Assembly: GCA_947372865.1 (NCBI GenBank) | Contig: CANBVJ010000007.1 | Span: 19,474 to 83,473, forward strand | Origin: Comamonadaceae bacterium | Lineage (GTDB): Bacteria; Pseudomonadota; Gammaproteobacteria; Burkholderiales; Burkholderiaceae_C | Direction: 5' to 3' | DNA: 64,000 nt | Shown: positions 56,792-64,000 of the stretch, piece by piece | Layout of the letters: each line of letters starts with the position of its first letter | Position numbering within the stretch: position 1 is the stretch's first letter | Notes under the pieces: model-generated | Seen by the model: only the letters and a program-made list of their open reading frames with translations | Told to the model about the DNA's origin: nothing | Database searches by the model: none | Made by a program: the position numbers and the translations under genes

Positions 56792-57337
56792 ATGCAAGAA
56801 CCACATCCCAAGGCCGTAGCGGCGCTTTCGCCGCAGGACTTCGGTCCGTACGGCCAATGCCTGTTTGCGGCCTGCCGGTGGCTGGCGCTGCTGGGCGGCG
56901 GCGTGTTTTTGGCTTTGGTGGCCATGGGTCTTGTCAGCATCGTAGGGCGCAAGCTGTTTTCGGCCCCGGTGCCCGGCGATGTGGAAGTTCTGCAAATGGC
57001 CGCAGCCTGTGCGTCTGCCAGCTTTTTTGCCTATTGCCACCTCAATGGCGGCGACGTGAAGGTGGACTTTTTTACGGCCCGCGCCAGCGCTAAAACCCTG
57101 CACTTTCTGGATGCTTTCGGGTCTGGTTTGGTCGGCCTGTTTGGCAGCACCGTCGCCTGGCGCGCCTTGGAAGGCGCGCTGTCGATTCGCTTGGCGGGTG
57201 AAACCAGCATGATTTTGGGCTGGCCGCTGTGGATTGCGCAGATTTTGATGGTGCCAGGTTTTGTGCTGCTGGCGCTGGCTGGCTTTTACATGCTGGCGTT
57301 GCACCTGCGCCATGGCGCTTTGGCCGCCTTGCCATGA
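56792..57337 (+). CDS. TRAP transporter small permease, DctQ family
   Basis: 181 residues with four membrane helices (about 27-48, 65-84, 104-125 and 141-164). GDVEVLQMAAACASASFFAY is typical of DctQ, whose second helix carries the conserved Glu. It forms the permease with DctM. Its stop overlaps the dctM start (ATGA). Confidence 0.9.
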   Translation: MQEPHPKAVAALSPQDFGPYGQCLFAACRWLALLGGGVFLALVAMGLVSIVGRKLFSAPVPGDVEVLQMAAACASASFFAYCHLNGGDVKVDFFTARASAKTLHFLDAFGSGLVGLFGSTVAWRALEGALSIRLAGETSMILGWPLWIAQILMVPGFVLLALAGFYMLALHLRHGALAALP

Positions 57338-58665
57338 ACGGCATTGCCCTTGGCGGCCTGATTTTTACGGGCCTGATGCTCTTGCTGGTGCTGCGCGTGC
57401 CTATTGGCGTGGCCATGTTTACTGCGGGCGCGGCGGGCTACTTTTACCTGACCGACGCGCAGGCGCTGCCGCTGCTCAATTTCCTGAAAAACCTGGCCTA
57501 TGCGCGCCTGTCGAACTACGACATCGTGGTCATTCCGCTGTTCCTGCTCATGGGCCAGTTTGCCACGCACGGCGGGCTTAGCGCGGCGCTGTTTCGCTTT
57601 GTGGAGGCTTTTATGGGCCACTTCAAGGGCGGTATCGCCATGGCGGCGATTGGTGCTTGCGCCGGCTTTGGCGCGATTTGCGGCTCGTCGCTGGCCACGG
57701 CGGCCACCATGGGGCAGGTGGCTTTGCCGCAGTTGCGCCGCTTTGGCTACTCGGGGGCGCTGTCCACGGGCGCGCTGGCGGCAGGTGGTACTTTGGGCAT
57801 TCTGATTCCGCCTTCGGTGCCGCTGGTGGTGTATGCCATTCTGACGCAGGAATCGATCGGCAAGCTGTTCATGGCCGCCGTGTTGCCGGGGCTGATTGCC
57901 ACGGCCGGCTACATGCTGGTGGTCAAGATCATGGTGACGCTGCGCCCGCAGGCTGGCCCGGCTGGCCCGCGCCGCGCTTGGAGCGAGCGCCTGGGCGCCA
58001 CGCTGCAGGTGGCGCCGGTGCTGCTGGTGTTTCTGGTGGTGATCGTGGGCATTTATGGTGGCTGGGCCAACCCGACCGAGGCGGCAGCCATTGGTGCTGC
58101 GGCCTGCGGCGTGCTGGCCGTGGTCGGCGGTGGCATGCGCTCGCGTGGTGTGATGGACAGCATTTTGGGCACGGCGCAGGCCACGGCCATGATTTACCTG
58201 GTGCTGTTGGGGGCGGACATGCTCAACACGGCGCTGGCGCTGTCGCAAATGCCGGTAGAGCTGGCCGCCTGGGTGCAAGCCAGCGCTTGGAGCCCCATGG
58301 CGGTGATGGTGGCGATTTTGTTGATTTACCTATTTTTGGGTTGTGTGATGGACAGCCTGGCCATGATTTTGCTGACCATTCCGATCTTTTACCCGGTGGT
58401 CATGGGCCTGGACTTTTATGGCCTGAGCAGCACCGACAAGAGCGTGTGGTTCGGTATTTTGGCGCTGATGGTGGTCGAGATTGGCCTGGTACATCCGCCG
58501 GTGGGCATGAACGTGTTCATCATCAACCGCCTGGCCAAAGACGTGCCGCTAGTGGAAACCTTCAAGGGGGTGGTGCCGTTTTTGGTGTCGGACTTCATGC
58601 GCATTGCGCTGCTGTTGGCCTTCCCCTCTATTTCTTTGGTGCTGGTGCATAACTTCAAGGCCTGA
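57334..58665 (+). CDS. TRAP transporter large permease, DctM family
   Basis: 443 residues with about 12 membrane helices. PIGVAMFTAGAAGYFYLTD, LLMGQFATHGGLSAALFRFV, GGTLGILIPPSVPLVVYAIL and VHPPVGMNVFIINRLAKDV are DctM blocks. It couples solute uptake to sodium or proton entry. With dctP and dctQ it forms a complete transporter; the substrate is unknown. Confidence 0.94.
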   Translation: MNGIALGGLIFTGLMLLLVLRVPIGVAMFTAGAAGYFYLTDAQALPLLNFLKNLAYARLSNYDIVVIPLFLLMGQFATHGGLSAALFRFVEAFMGHFKGGIAMAAIGACAGFGAICGSSLATAATMGQVALPQLRRFGYSGALSTGALAAGGTLGILIPPSVPLVVYAILTQESIGKLFMAAVLPGLIATAGYMLVVKIMVTLRPQAGPAGPRRAWSERLGATLQVAPVLLVFLVVIVGIYGGWANPTEAAAIGAAACGVLAVVGGGMRSRGVMDSILGTAQATAMIYLVLLGADMLNTALALSQMPVELAAWVQASAWSPMAVMVAILLIYLFLGCVMDSLAMILLTIPIFYPVVMGLDFYGLSSTDKSVWFGILALMVVEIGLVHPPVGMNVFIINRLAKDVPLVETFKGVVPFLVSDFMRIALLLAFPSISLVLVHNFKA

Positions 58666-58712
58666 GCCCGCGCTATTTCTGAACCACAATGCTGGTTTGG
58701 AGGGCGACGGCT

Positions 58713-60140
58713 TTGAACAACGAAATGCTTGCTTTGGTGGTGGTTTTGCTGGTGGTCAACGTGGCGCTGGCGCTTTGGGCCGTGGTGCGGCGCAGCGATG
58801 GTGGCGCTGCCACAGCCGCCGTTCAGGCGCAAGCCGAGTTGGTGCAACTGCTGCACGCCAGCTCCGAGCGCATTGACCGGCTGGAGCGCGAGCTGCGCCG
58901 CGAGGTAAGCGAGTCCGCGCGCGATGGCCGCCAGGAATCGGCCCAAAACCTGGCCACCTTCCAGCAAACCCTGACGCAACAGGCGGCTGAGGCCACCCGC
59001 ACCCAAAACACCCAGATCGACGCCTTTGGCCTGCAACTGGCCGGCTTGCAAAAGTCGCTGTCAGACACGCTAAGCACGCAACTCACGGGTTTGAGTGAAT
59101 CCAACGCCCGGCGCATTGCCGAACTGAGCGAAACCAGCGCCCGCACCTTGACCGAGGTGCGCCAGACGCTGGACGCCCAGCTCGCGCAGTTGCAAACCAC
59201 CAACGCCGCCAAGTTGGACGAAATGCGCGCCACCGTGGACGAAAAGCTCCAAACCACCTTGCAAGCGCGCTTGGGCGCCGGTTTCAAGCAAGTGGCCGAC
59301 CAGTTGGAACAGGTGCACAAAGGCCTGGGCGAAATGCAAACATTGGCACAGGGCGTGGGCGACCTCAAGCATTTGCTCACCAACGTCAAGACGCGCGGCA
59401 TTTTTGGCGAGGCGCAATTGGCATCTCTGTTGGAGCAGGTGTTTGTGAGCGAGCAATACGCCGCACAGGTGGCCACCCGGCCGGGCAGCAAAAACGTGGT
59501 GGACTTTGCCATCAAGCTGCCCGGTAAGTCGGACGATGGCGCGCCGCTGTGGTTGCCGATTGACGCCAAGTTTCCCAATGAAGACTACGAACGCCTGCTC
59601 GACGCCCAGGGCAGGGCCCACGCGGGCGACGCGGCGGAAGCGGGCAAGGCGCTGGAGTTGCGCATCCGGCTGGAGGCCAAGTCGATTTCTGAGAAATACG
59701 TGGAGCCACCGTACACCACCGACTTTGCGATTTTGTTTTTACCCACCGAAGGCCTGTACGCCGAAGTGCTGCGCCGACCCGGCCTGATGGAGGCGCTGCA
59801 GCGCGAGCACCGAATTACGCTCGCCGGCCCGACCACGCTCTTGGCCATGCTCAGTTCCCTGCAAATGGGCTTTCGCACCCTGGCGCTGGAAAAGCGTTCC
59901 AGCGAGGTGTGGCAGGTGCTGGGCGCAGTCAAGACCGAGTTCGGCAAGTTTGGCGACGTGTTGTCCAAGGTCAAATCGCAGACCGAGACGGTGCTCAAAA
60001 CCCTGGACGGCGCCGAAGTGCGCAGCCGCGCCATGGGCCGCGCCCTGAAAAAAGTCGAAAGCCTGCCCGAATCGCAAGTGGCCGCGCTGATTCCGCAGGA
60101 CAAGGACTTTGACAGCGACGCGGGCGGCTCGCTGTTGTGA
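58713..60140 (+). CDS. rmuC: DNA recombination protein RmuC
   Basis: 475 residues from a TTG start at 58713, chosen because GGAGGG lies 8 bases upstream; ATG at 58689 (eight residues longer) has no ribosome-binding site. One N-terminal membrane helix (about 5-26) is followed by a long coiled coil (35-200) and the RmuC domain (about 220-440) with LPIDAKFPNEDYERLLDAQG. RmuC proteins restrain inversions at short repeats. The MFS gene overlaps by 4 bases. Confidence 0.93.
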   Translation: MNNEMLALVVVLLVVNVALALWAVVRRSDGGAATAAVQAQAELVQLLHASSERIDRLERELRREVSESARDGRQESAQNLATFQQTLTQQAAEATRTQNTQIDAFGLQLAGLQKSLSDTLSTQLTGLSESNARRIAELSETSARTLTEVRQTLDAQLAQLQTTNAAKLDEMRATVDEKLQTTLQARLGAGFKQVADQLEQVHKGLGEMQTLAQGVGDLKHLLTNVKTRGIFGEAQLASLLEQVFVSEQYAAQVATRPGSKNVVDFAIKLPGKSDDGAPLWLPIDAKFPNEDYERLLDAQGRAHAGDAAEAGKALELRIRLEAKSISEKYVEPPYTTDFAILFLPTEGLYAEVLRRPGLMEALQREHRITLAGPTTLLAMLSSLQMGFRTLALEKRSSEVWQVLGAVKTEFGKFGDVLSKVKSQTETVLKTLDGAEVRSRAMGRALKKVESLPESQVAALIPQDKDFDSDAGGSLL

Positions 60141-61375
60141 ATTTCCCCGAATCGGGGACCGTGGCCGAAGCGCCGGCTGACCCCGAAACATCTTCTGAAA
60201 CCAGCCGCGCCTGGGCGCTCCTGCGCCTGATTTGCGGCCACATTTGCCTGCACGCCAGCATGGCTGGCATGCGGCTGGCTGCGCCCCTGCTGGCGCTGCA
60301 GCTGGGTCACAGCGCTGTGCATGTGGGGTTTTTGCTGGCGCTGTTTTCGCTCAGTCAGGTGTTTTTGGCGCTGCCCGCAGGCCGCTACGCAGACCGGCAT
60401 GGCCTGCGCCGCCCCATGGGCATGGGCGTGGTGGTGGCCATGGCAGGTGCGCTGTTGTCCTTGTTCTTCCCGGTGTTTGCGGTGCTGTGCGTCAGTGCGC
60501 TGTGCATGGGTGCGGCCACCGGGGGGGCGTCGATTGCCTTGCAGCGCCACGTGGGCCGTGCCGCGCGTAGCAACACCGAGCTCAAGCGCGTGTTCAGTTG
60601 GCTGGCCATTGGTCCGGCCGTGTCCAACTTTTTGGGGCCCGTCGGCGGCGGTTTGCTGATTGACTACGCCGGTGCGGCTTTGGGCGACGCGGTGCCGCTG
60701 GCCGGCTTTCGCGCGGCGTTTTTGTTCCTGGCACTGCTGCCGCTCTTGGGCTGGTGCTTCATACGCGGCACGTCGGAGCTGCCTCCCGTGGTGCAGGCGC
60801 CGGACGCGCGCGCGCCTTCGGCCTGGGCGTTGCTGCGCGAGCCCGCCATGCGCCGCCTGCTGCTGGTGAACTGGGTGCTGTCTTCGTCTTGGGACGTCCA
60901 CACTTTTGTGGTTCCCCTATTGGGTCACGAGCGGGCGTTCAGCGCCTCGGTGATCGGCACGATTCTGGGCGGCTTTGCCATAGCGGCGGCTGCTGTGCGC
61001 GTGGCCATGCCGCTGGTCGCTGCGCATTTGAAAGAGTGGGTGGTGCTGACCTGCGCCATGCTTATGACCGCCGGGCTGTTTGCGGTTTACCCGTTCATGT
61101 TGTCGCCCTGGAGCATGGGCCTGTGTTCGGTGTGCCTGGGCCTGTCGTTGGGATCGGTGCAGCCCATGATCATGAGTACCTTGCACCAGATCACGCCGCA
61201 CGCCCAGCACGGCCAGGCGCTCGGGTTGCGGTTGATGACCATCAATTTCTCCAGTGTGGTGATGCCTCTCTTGTTTGGCACAGCCGGGGCGGTGGTGGGC
61301 GTGTCGGTGGTGTTTTGGACCGTGGGAACCTTGGTGGCACTGGGGTCGCGGGTGGCTTGGCGACTGCGTGCTTGA
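60137..61375 (+). CDS. Major facilitator superfamily transporter
   Basis: 412 residues from a GTG that overlaps the rmuC stop (GTGA). About 12 membrane helices are seen. The loop after helix 2 has LPAGRYADRHGLRRPMGMGV, the MFS signature (G-x-x-x-D-R-x-G-R-R-type). The sequence belongs to the drug/metabolite-efflux-like part of the superfamily, but no substrate can be assigned. Confidence 0.9.
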   Translation: MNFPESGTVAEAPADPETSSETSRAWALLRLICGHICLHASMAGMRLAAPLLALQLGHSAVHVGFLLALFSLSQVFLALPAGRYADRHGLRRPMGMGVVVAMAGALLSLFFPVFAVLCVSALCMGAATGGASIALQRHVGRAARSNTELKRVFSWLAIGPAVSNFLGPVGGGLLIDYAGAALGDAVPLAGFRAAFLFLALLPLLGWCFIRGTSELPPVVQAPDARAPSAWALLREPAMRRLLLVNWVLSSSWDVHTFVVPLLGHERAFSASVIGTILGGFAIAAAAVRVAMPLVAAHLKEWVVLTCAMLMTAGLFAVYPFMLSPWSMGLCSVCLGLSLGSVQPMIMSTLHQITPHAQHGQALGLRLMTINFSSVVMPLLFGTAGAVVGVSVVFWTVGTLVALGSRVAWRLRA

Positions 61376-61722
61376 TAGGGCCTTATTGGTCTAGATTTGC
61401 TTGTTCCGGCTTTTGTGCGCCGAGGGCAATGGGGTAGATGATTCCGCTCATGTCCCCCGAACCGGGCTTTGCCCGGTTCTCCTCCTTTACTTCGCTGCAC
61501 CATCCACCCCATTGCCCTCGGCAGCCATTGCTTTTGGCGCGCCACGGTTCAATATGTAGGCGGGCCAGCACCAGTGCAAGACGCAGGACGGTGTGGCGCT
61601 CAGCGCAGTGAGGTAAAGGAGGAGCCCGCAGGGCGGGGGACACGAACGGAGCTGAGTGCCATGGCGGCCTGCGTCTAGCGTGTCTTCATGGCAGTTGCTA
61701 AAAGCAGCCCCTGCATGCAGGT
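61376..61722. repeat. Intergenic element with nested inverted repeats
   Basis: This 347-base gap between the MFS and LOG genes holds several inverted repeats: 61421-61440 against 61501-61520 (19 of 20 bases match); 61451-61459 with 61634-61642 and 61479-61490 with 61613-61624 (perfect 9 and 12 bp); and 61579-61587 with 61668-61676 (perfect 9 bp). Inside the left arm is a perfect 9-bp hairpin GAACCGGGC/GCCCGGTTC with loop TTT (61459-61479). No plausible gene lies inside. It looks like a miniature palindromic element. Confidence 0.6.
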
Positions 61723-62622
61723 TCAGGAAACCGCAGGAACCGCGTCGCCCAACTCGTAAAAGGCCTTGATCACGTTCCAGGCGTCTTGCGGCGTGTCGCA
61801 GTAGTGCAGCAACCCCAAGTCTTTGCGCTCAATGGCGCCTTCTTCAATCATCACCTCAAAGTTGATCAGGCGCTTCCAGTAGGAGCTGCCGTACAAAATA
61901 ATGGGCACCGGTTTTTCTTTTTTGGTTTGCACCAGGGTGATGATCTCGAACAGCTCGTCCATGGTGCCGTAGCCCCCGGGAAATGCCACCAGCGCTTTGG
62001 CGCGCATCATGAAATGCATTTTGCGTGCGGCAAAGTAATGGAACTGAAAATGCAGCGCGGGCGTGACGTAGGGGTTGACCTTTTGCTCATGCGGCAAGGT
62101 GATGTTCAGGCCCAGGGTGGGCGCGCCCAGCTCAAAGGCGCCCCGATTGGCCGCCTCCATCACGCCGGGACCGCCGCCGGTGCAAATGTAAAGCTGGTCG
62201 GCCTGCGCCCGTCCCGTGCTGTAGCTGGCCACCAAGCGCGCAAACTGGCGCGATTGGTCATACCAAGTGGAATTGCGCACATCGCGCTGGGCGCGTTCCA
62301 GCTCTTGGGCGTCGGTGCGTTTTTGGGCCAGCGCCAGGCGCTCGGCTGCAGACTCGGGCGACACAAACCGGGCGCTGCCAAAGACGACCACCGTGTGTTC
62401 TATGCCCTGGCGGGCGAGTTCGAGTTCGGGCTTGAGCATTTCCAGCTCAAAGCGGATGCCACGGGTTTCGCGGCGCAGCAAAAATTCAGGGTCGGCAAAG
62501 GCCAGCCGGGTTGAATCCGCGCCCAGCACGTCTTGCGGATCGTGTTTGAACTCGCGCCATTCGCTGGCAACCTGGCTTGCAGTCAGGGCTTTGGTGTTTT
62601 CCATGGGCGAATTGTCAAACAT
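61723..62622 (-). CDS. LOG family protein (TIGR00730-type Rossmann fold)
   Basis: 299 residues. VVVFGSARFVSPESAAERL begins the fold; GGGPGVMEAANRGAFELG and PGGYGTMDELFEIITLVQT are the LOG signatures (GGGxGxM and PGGxGTxxE), which suggests hydrolysis of nucleoside monophosphates to free bases (cytokinin-type or AMP). The N-terminal about 95 residues are an extra helical segment as in the larger bacterial LOG proteins. GGAGA precedes the ATG. Confidence 0.92.
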   Translation of the reverse strand: MFDNSPMENTKALTASQVASEWREFKHDPQDVLGADSTRLAFADPEFLLRRETRGIRFELEMLKPELELARQGIEHTVVVFGSARFVSPESAAERLALAQKRTDAQELERAQRDVRNSTWYDQSRQFARLVASYSTGRAQADQLYICTGGGPGVMEAANRGAFELGAPTLGLNITLPHEQKVNPYVTPALHFQFHYFAARKMHFMMRAKALVAFPGGYGTMDELFEIITLVQTKKEKPVPIILYGSSYWKRLINFEVMIEEGAIERKDLGLLHYCDTPQDAWNVIKAFYELGDAVPAVS

Positions 62623-62646
62623 CGCGTCTCCGTGTCAATGATCCAA

Positions 62647-62672
62647 AAAACAAAAAGCTCCCGAAGGAGCTT
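62647..62672. terminator. Bidirectional terminator after efp
   Basis: AAAAGCTCC and GGAGCTTTT form a 9-bp stem with the loop CGAA, preceded by an A-run and followed by TATT, between efp and the LOG gene, both on the minus strand. Confidence 0.82.
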
Positions 62673-62711
62673 TTATTGTGCGGCCGCCGTGTGAACGGCG
62701 CGTGTACTGGC

Positions 62712-63266
62712 TTAGACGCGTTTGCGGTATTCGCCGGTGCGGGTGTCGATTTCGACCTTGTCGCCTTGCGCCACGAAGATTGGCACGCCGATCTCGAAAC
62801 CGGTGGCAATCTTGGCAGGCTTCAACACCTTGCCGGACGTGTCGCCCTTGACGGCGGGCTCGGTCCAGGTGATTTCGCGTACCACGCTGGTGGGCAGCTC
62901 GACCGAGATGGCTTTTTCGTCGTAGAACACGACTTCGAGTTCCATGCCGTCTTCGAGGTAGTTCAGCGCGTCGCCCATGTTTTCGGCTTCGACTTCGTAC
63001 TGGTTGAACTCTTCGTCCATGCAGATGTACATGGGCTCGGCAAAGTAGGAATAAGTGCAATCTTTCTTGTCCAGAATGACCTGATCCATCTTGTCATCGG
63101 CCTTGAACACGACTTCGGTGCCGAAGTTGTTGAGCAGGCTCTTGAGCTTCATGCGCACGGTGGCGGAATTGCGGCCACCACGGCTGTACTCGGTCTTGAG
63201 GACGACCATCGGGTCCTTGCCGTGCATGATGACGTTGCCGGCGCGGATTTCTTGAGCGATTTTCAT
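62712..63266 (-). CDS. efp: Elongation factor P with Arg32 modification site
   Basis: 184 residues starting [20 protein letters not shown]; the longer frame is not family-like. EF-P relieves ribosomes stalled at proline runs. At the tip of domain I the loop is [11 protein letters not shown], with Arg at position 32 exactly where E. coli has its modified Lys34. Arg32 EF-Ps are rhamnosylated by EarP, and the gene immediately upstream at 63384 is earP, so the modification system is complete in type. Confidence 0.97.
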   Translation of the reverse strand: MKIAQEIRAGNVIMHGKDPMVVLKTEYSRGGRNSATVRMKLKSLLNNFGTEVVFKADDKMDQVILDKKDCTYSYFAEPMYICMDEEFNQYEVEAENMGDALNYLEDGMELEVVFYDEKAISVELPTSVVREITWTEPAVKGDTSGKVLKPAKIATGFEIGVPIFVAQGDKVEIDTRTGEYRKRV

Positions 63267-63383
63267 AAAAATTTGAAGGTAAGGCCGCAGCCGGAGCGGG
63301 TTGGCGCTGGCGTGATGCGGCGAGTTAGCGGGGTGCAAAGTAGCTGGATGACCAGACCGCTAATTCCCCAAAAGCCTCTGATT

Positions 63384-64000
63384 TTAGCGGTTTTTAGCCA
63401 CAAACTGAAGCAGACGACTTGTCATGTCATCTTGCCCGAGCAGTGCCTGCCGCGCGGATTCGGCGTGTTGGCGCCAGTCGACCAGGTCGGAGGCGCTGGG
63501 GGCCATCAGCTTTTCACCGCTTGTGTTCCATGCGCGGTGAAAGGTCTTGAGCGATGCGGGGGCGTCCAGCTGCTGCAAAAAAGCCTCGAGTTTGGGCAGA
63601 TGCGCACCATCGTCCTGCGGGTAAATGCTCCAGACCAAGGGTTTGCCGGCCCACAGGGCGCGCAGCACCGAATCTTCACCGCGAACGAAATTCAAGTCAC
63701 AACGCCAGAGCAGGTGGTCAAACTCGGTCTGGCTTAGCCACGGCAGCCAAGTGATCGTCAGTTGCTTTGGGTCGGCTTTTTCTGGCGCGGTTTTCCATTG
63801 ACTTAGCACGGCCTTGACAGCTTGCGCCGTCCTGCCCGCGGTCACCAACAGCTCGACGGGTTGCCCGGCCAGACCGTGGAGCGACCATTCGGACAGCAGG
63901 GCGTCGAGTGCAGGCGGTTCATAACAAAACAGCGAGACCTGCAATCGGGACGAGACGCGATGCTGCTCGACTTCGGCTTCAACATCAGCCATGCTTTTGA
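63384..64000 (-). CDS. earP: EF-P arginine rhamnosyltransferase EarP (5' part outside window)
   Basis: The frame is open to the right edge; about 205 residues are seen, the C-terminal part of a protein usually near 380 residues, so the Met at 63992 is probably internal. CDLNFVRGEDSVLRALWAGK and LVWSIYPQDDGAHLPKLEAF are the EarP (DUF2331) signature with the catalytic-site Arg/Glu and the dTDP-rhamnose-binding region. It transfers rhamnose to Arg32 of EF-P; efp lies 117 bases downstream on the same strand. Confidence 0.93.
   Translation of the reverse strand, partial: KSMADVEAEVEQHRVSSRLQVSLFCYEPPALDALLSEWSLHGLAGQPVELLVTAGRTAQAVKAVLSQWKTAPEKADPKQLTITWLPWLSQTEFDHLLWRCDLNFVRGEDSVLRALWAGKPLVWSIYPQDDGAHLPKLEAFLQQLDAPASLKTFHRAWNTSGEKLMAPSASDLVDWRQHAESARQALLGQDDMTSRLLQFVAKNR

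Overview
The window reads as an uninterrupted stretch of core chromosome from a GC-rich betaproteobacterium, most likely a member of the Comamonadaceae near Rhodoferax or Polaromonas. The reasons are gene order and protein character: sdhCDAB-sdhE-gltA facing gntR/mdh, a CitE-like lyase between mdh and acnB, an entericidin-type lipoprotein between leuC and leuD, a hemCDXY cluster, EF-P with an arginine at position 32 next to EarP, a phasin gene, and a TRAP transporter. I see no rRNA, tRNA, insertion sequence, prophage or CRISPR array. Long reading frames opposite the real genes are GC-driven shadows.

Layout. 1-2051 (+): 3' end of dnaX, the YbaB/EbfC gene, recR, a MAPEG membrane protein. 2077-5417 (-): leuC, small lipoprotein, leuD, leuB. 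5514-10555 (-): sdhC, sdhD, sdhA, sdhB, sdhE, gltA. 10675-16377: gntR (-) facing mdh, a CoA-ester lyase and acnB (+). 16489-16910 (-): rpmB and rpmG. 17075-21468 (-): ppc then argH. 21628-25742 (+): hemC, hemD, hemX, hemY. 25852-28956 (-): RNase E with a long structured leader. 29448-32677 (+): RluA-family pseudouridine synthase, HAD phosphatase, Rieske protein, SppA. 32684-34047 (-): Maf and an RsmI-like methyltransferase. 34073-40556 (+): yceD, rpmF, plsX, fabH, fabD, fabG, acpP, fabF. 40598-50677 (+): YgfX-like protein, degP, lepA, lepB, rnc, era, recO, pdxJ, acpS, nagZ. 50752-55608: small secreted cationic protein, unknown 75-aa protein (-), patatin lipoprotein, phasin (-), thioesterase, nitroreductase, 2-hydroxyacid dehydrogenase. 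55713-61375 (+): TRAP transporter dctPQM, rmuC, MFS transporter. 61723-64000 (-): LOG-family protein, efp, and the 3' part of earP.

How the genes work together. The 5.5-16.4 kb block encodes much of the TCA cycle (citrate synthase, aconitase, succinate dehydrogenase with its flavinylation factor, malate dehydrogenase), and ppc feeds oxaloacetate into it. A GntR/UTRA regulator sits in the middle, and a perfect palindrome lies inside its own promoter next to the mdh promoter. The 34-41 kb block is the type II fatty acid synthesis operon led by rpmF. The 41-50 kb block is the classic lepA-lepB-rnc-era-recO-pdxJ-acpS string.

Most of the window is ordinary housekeeping DNA, and I do not see a convincing new multi-gene system. 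The points most worth a second look are: an in-frame GC-rich palindromic insertion inside ppc; a nested inverted-repeat element at 61.4-61.7 kb; a candidate small RNA just before lepA; paired palindromes upstream of the phasin gene; the missing rpoE-rseAB genes between fabF and degP; and the probable GntR operator.
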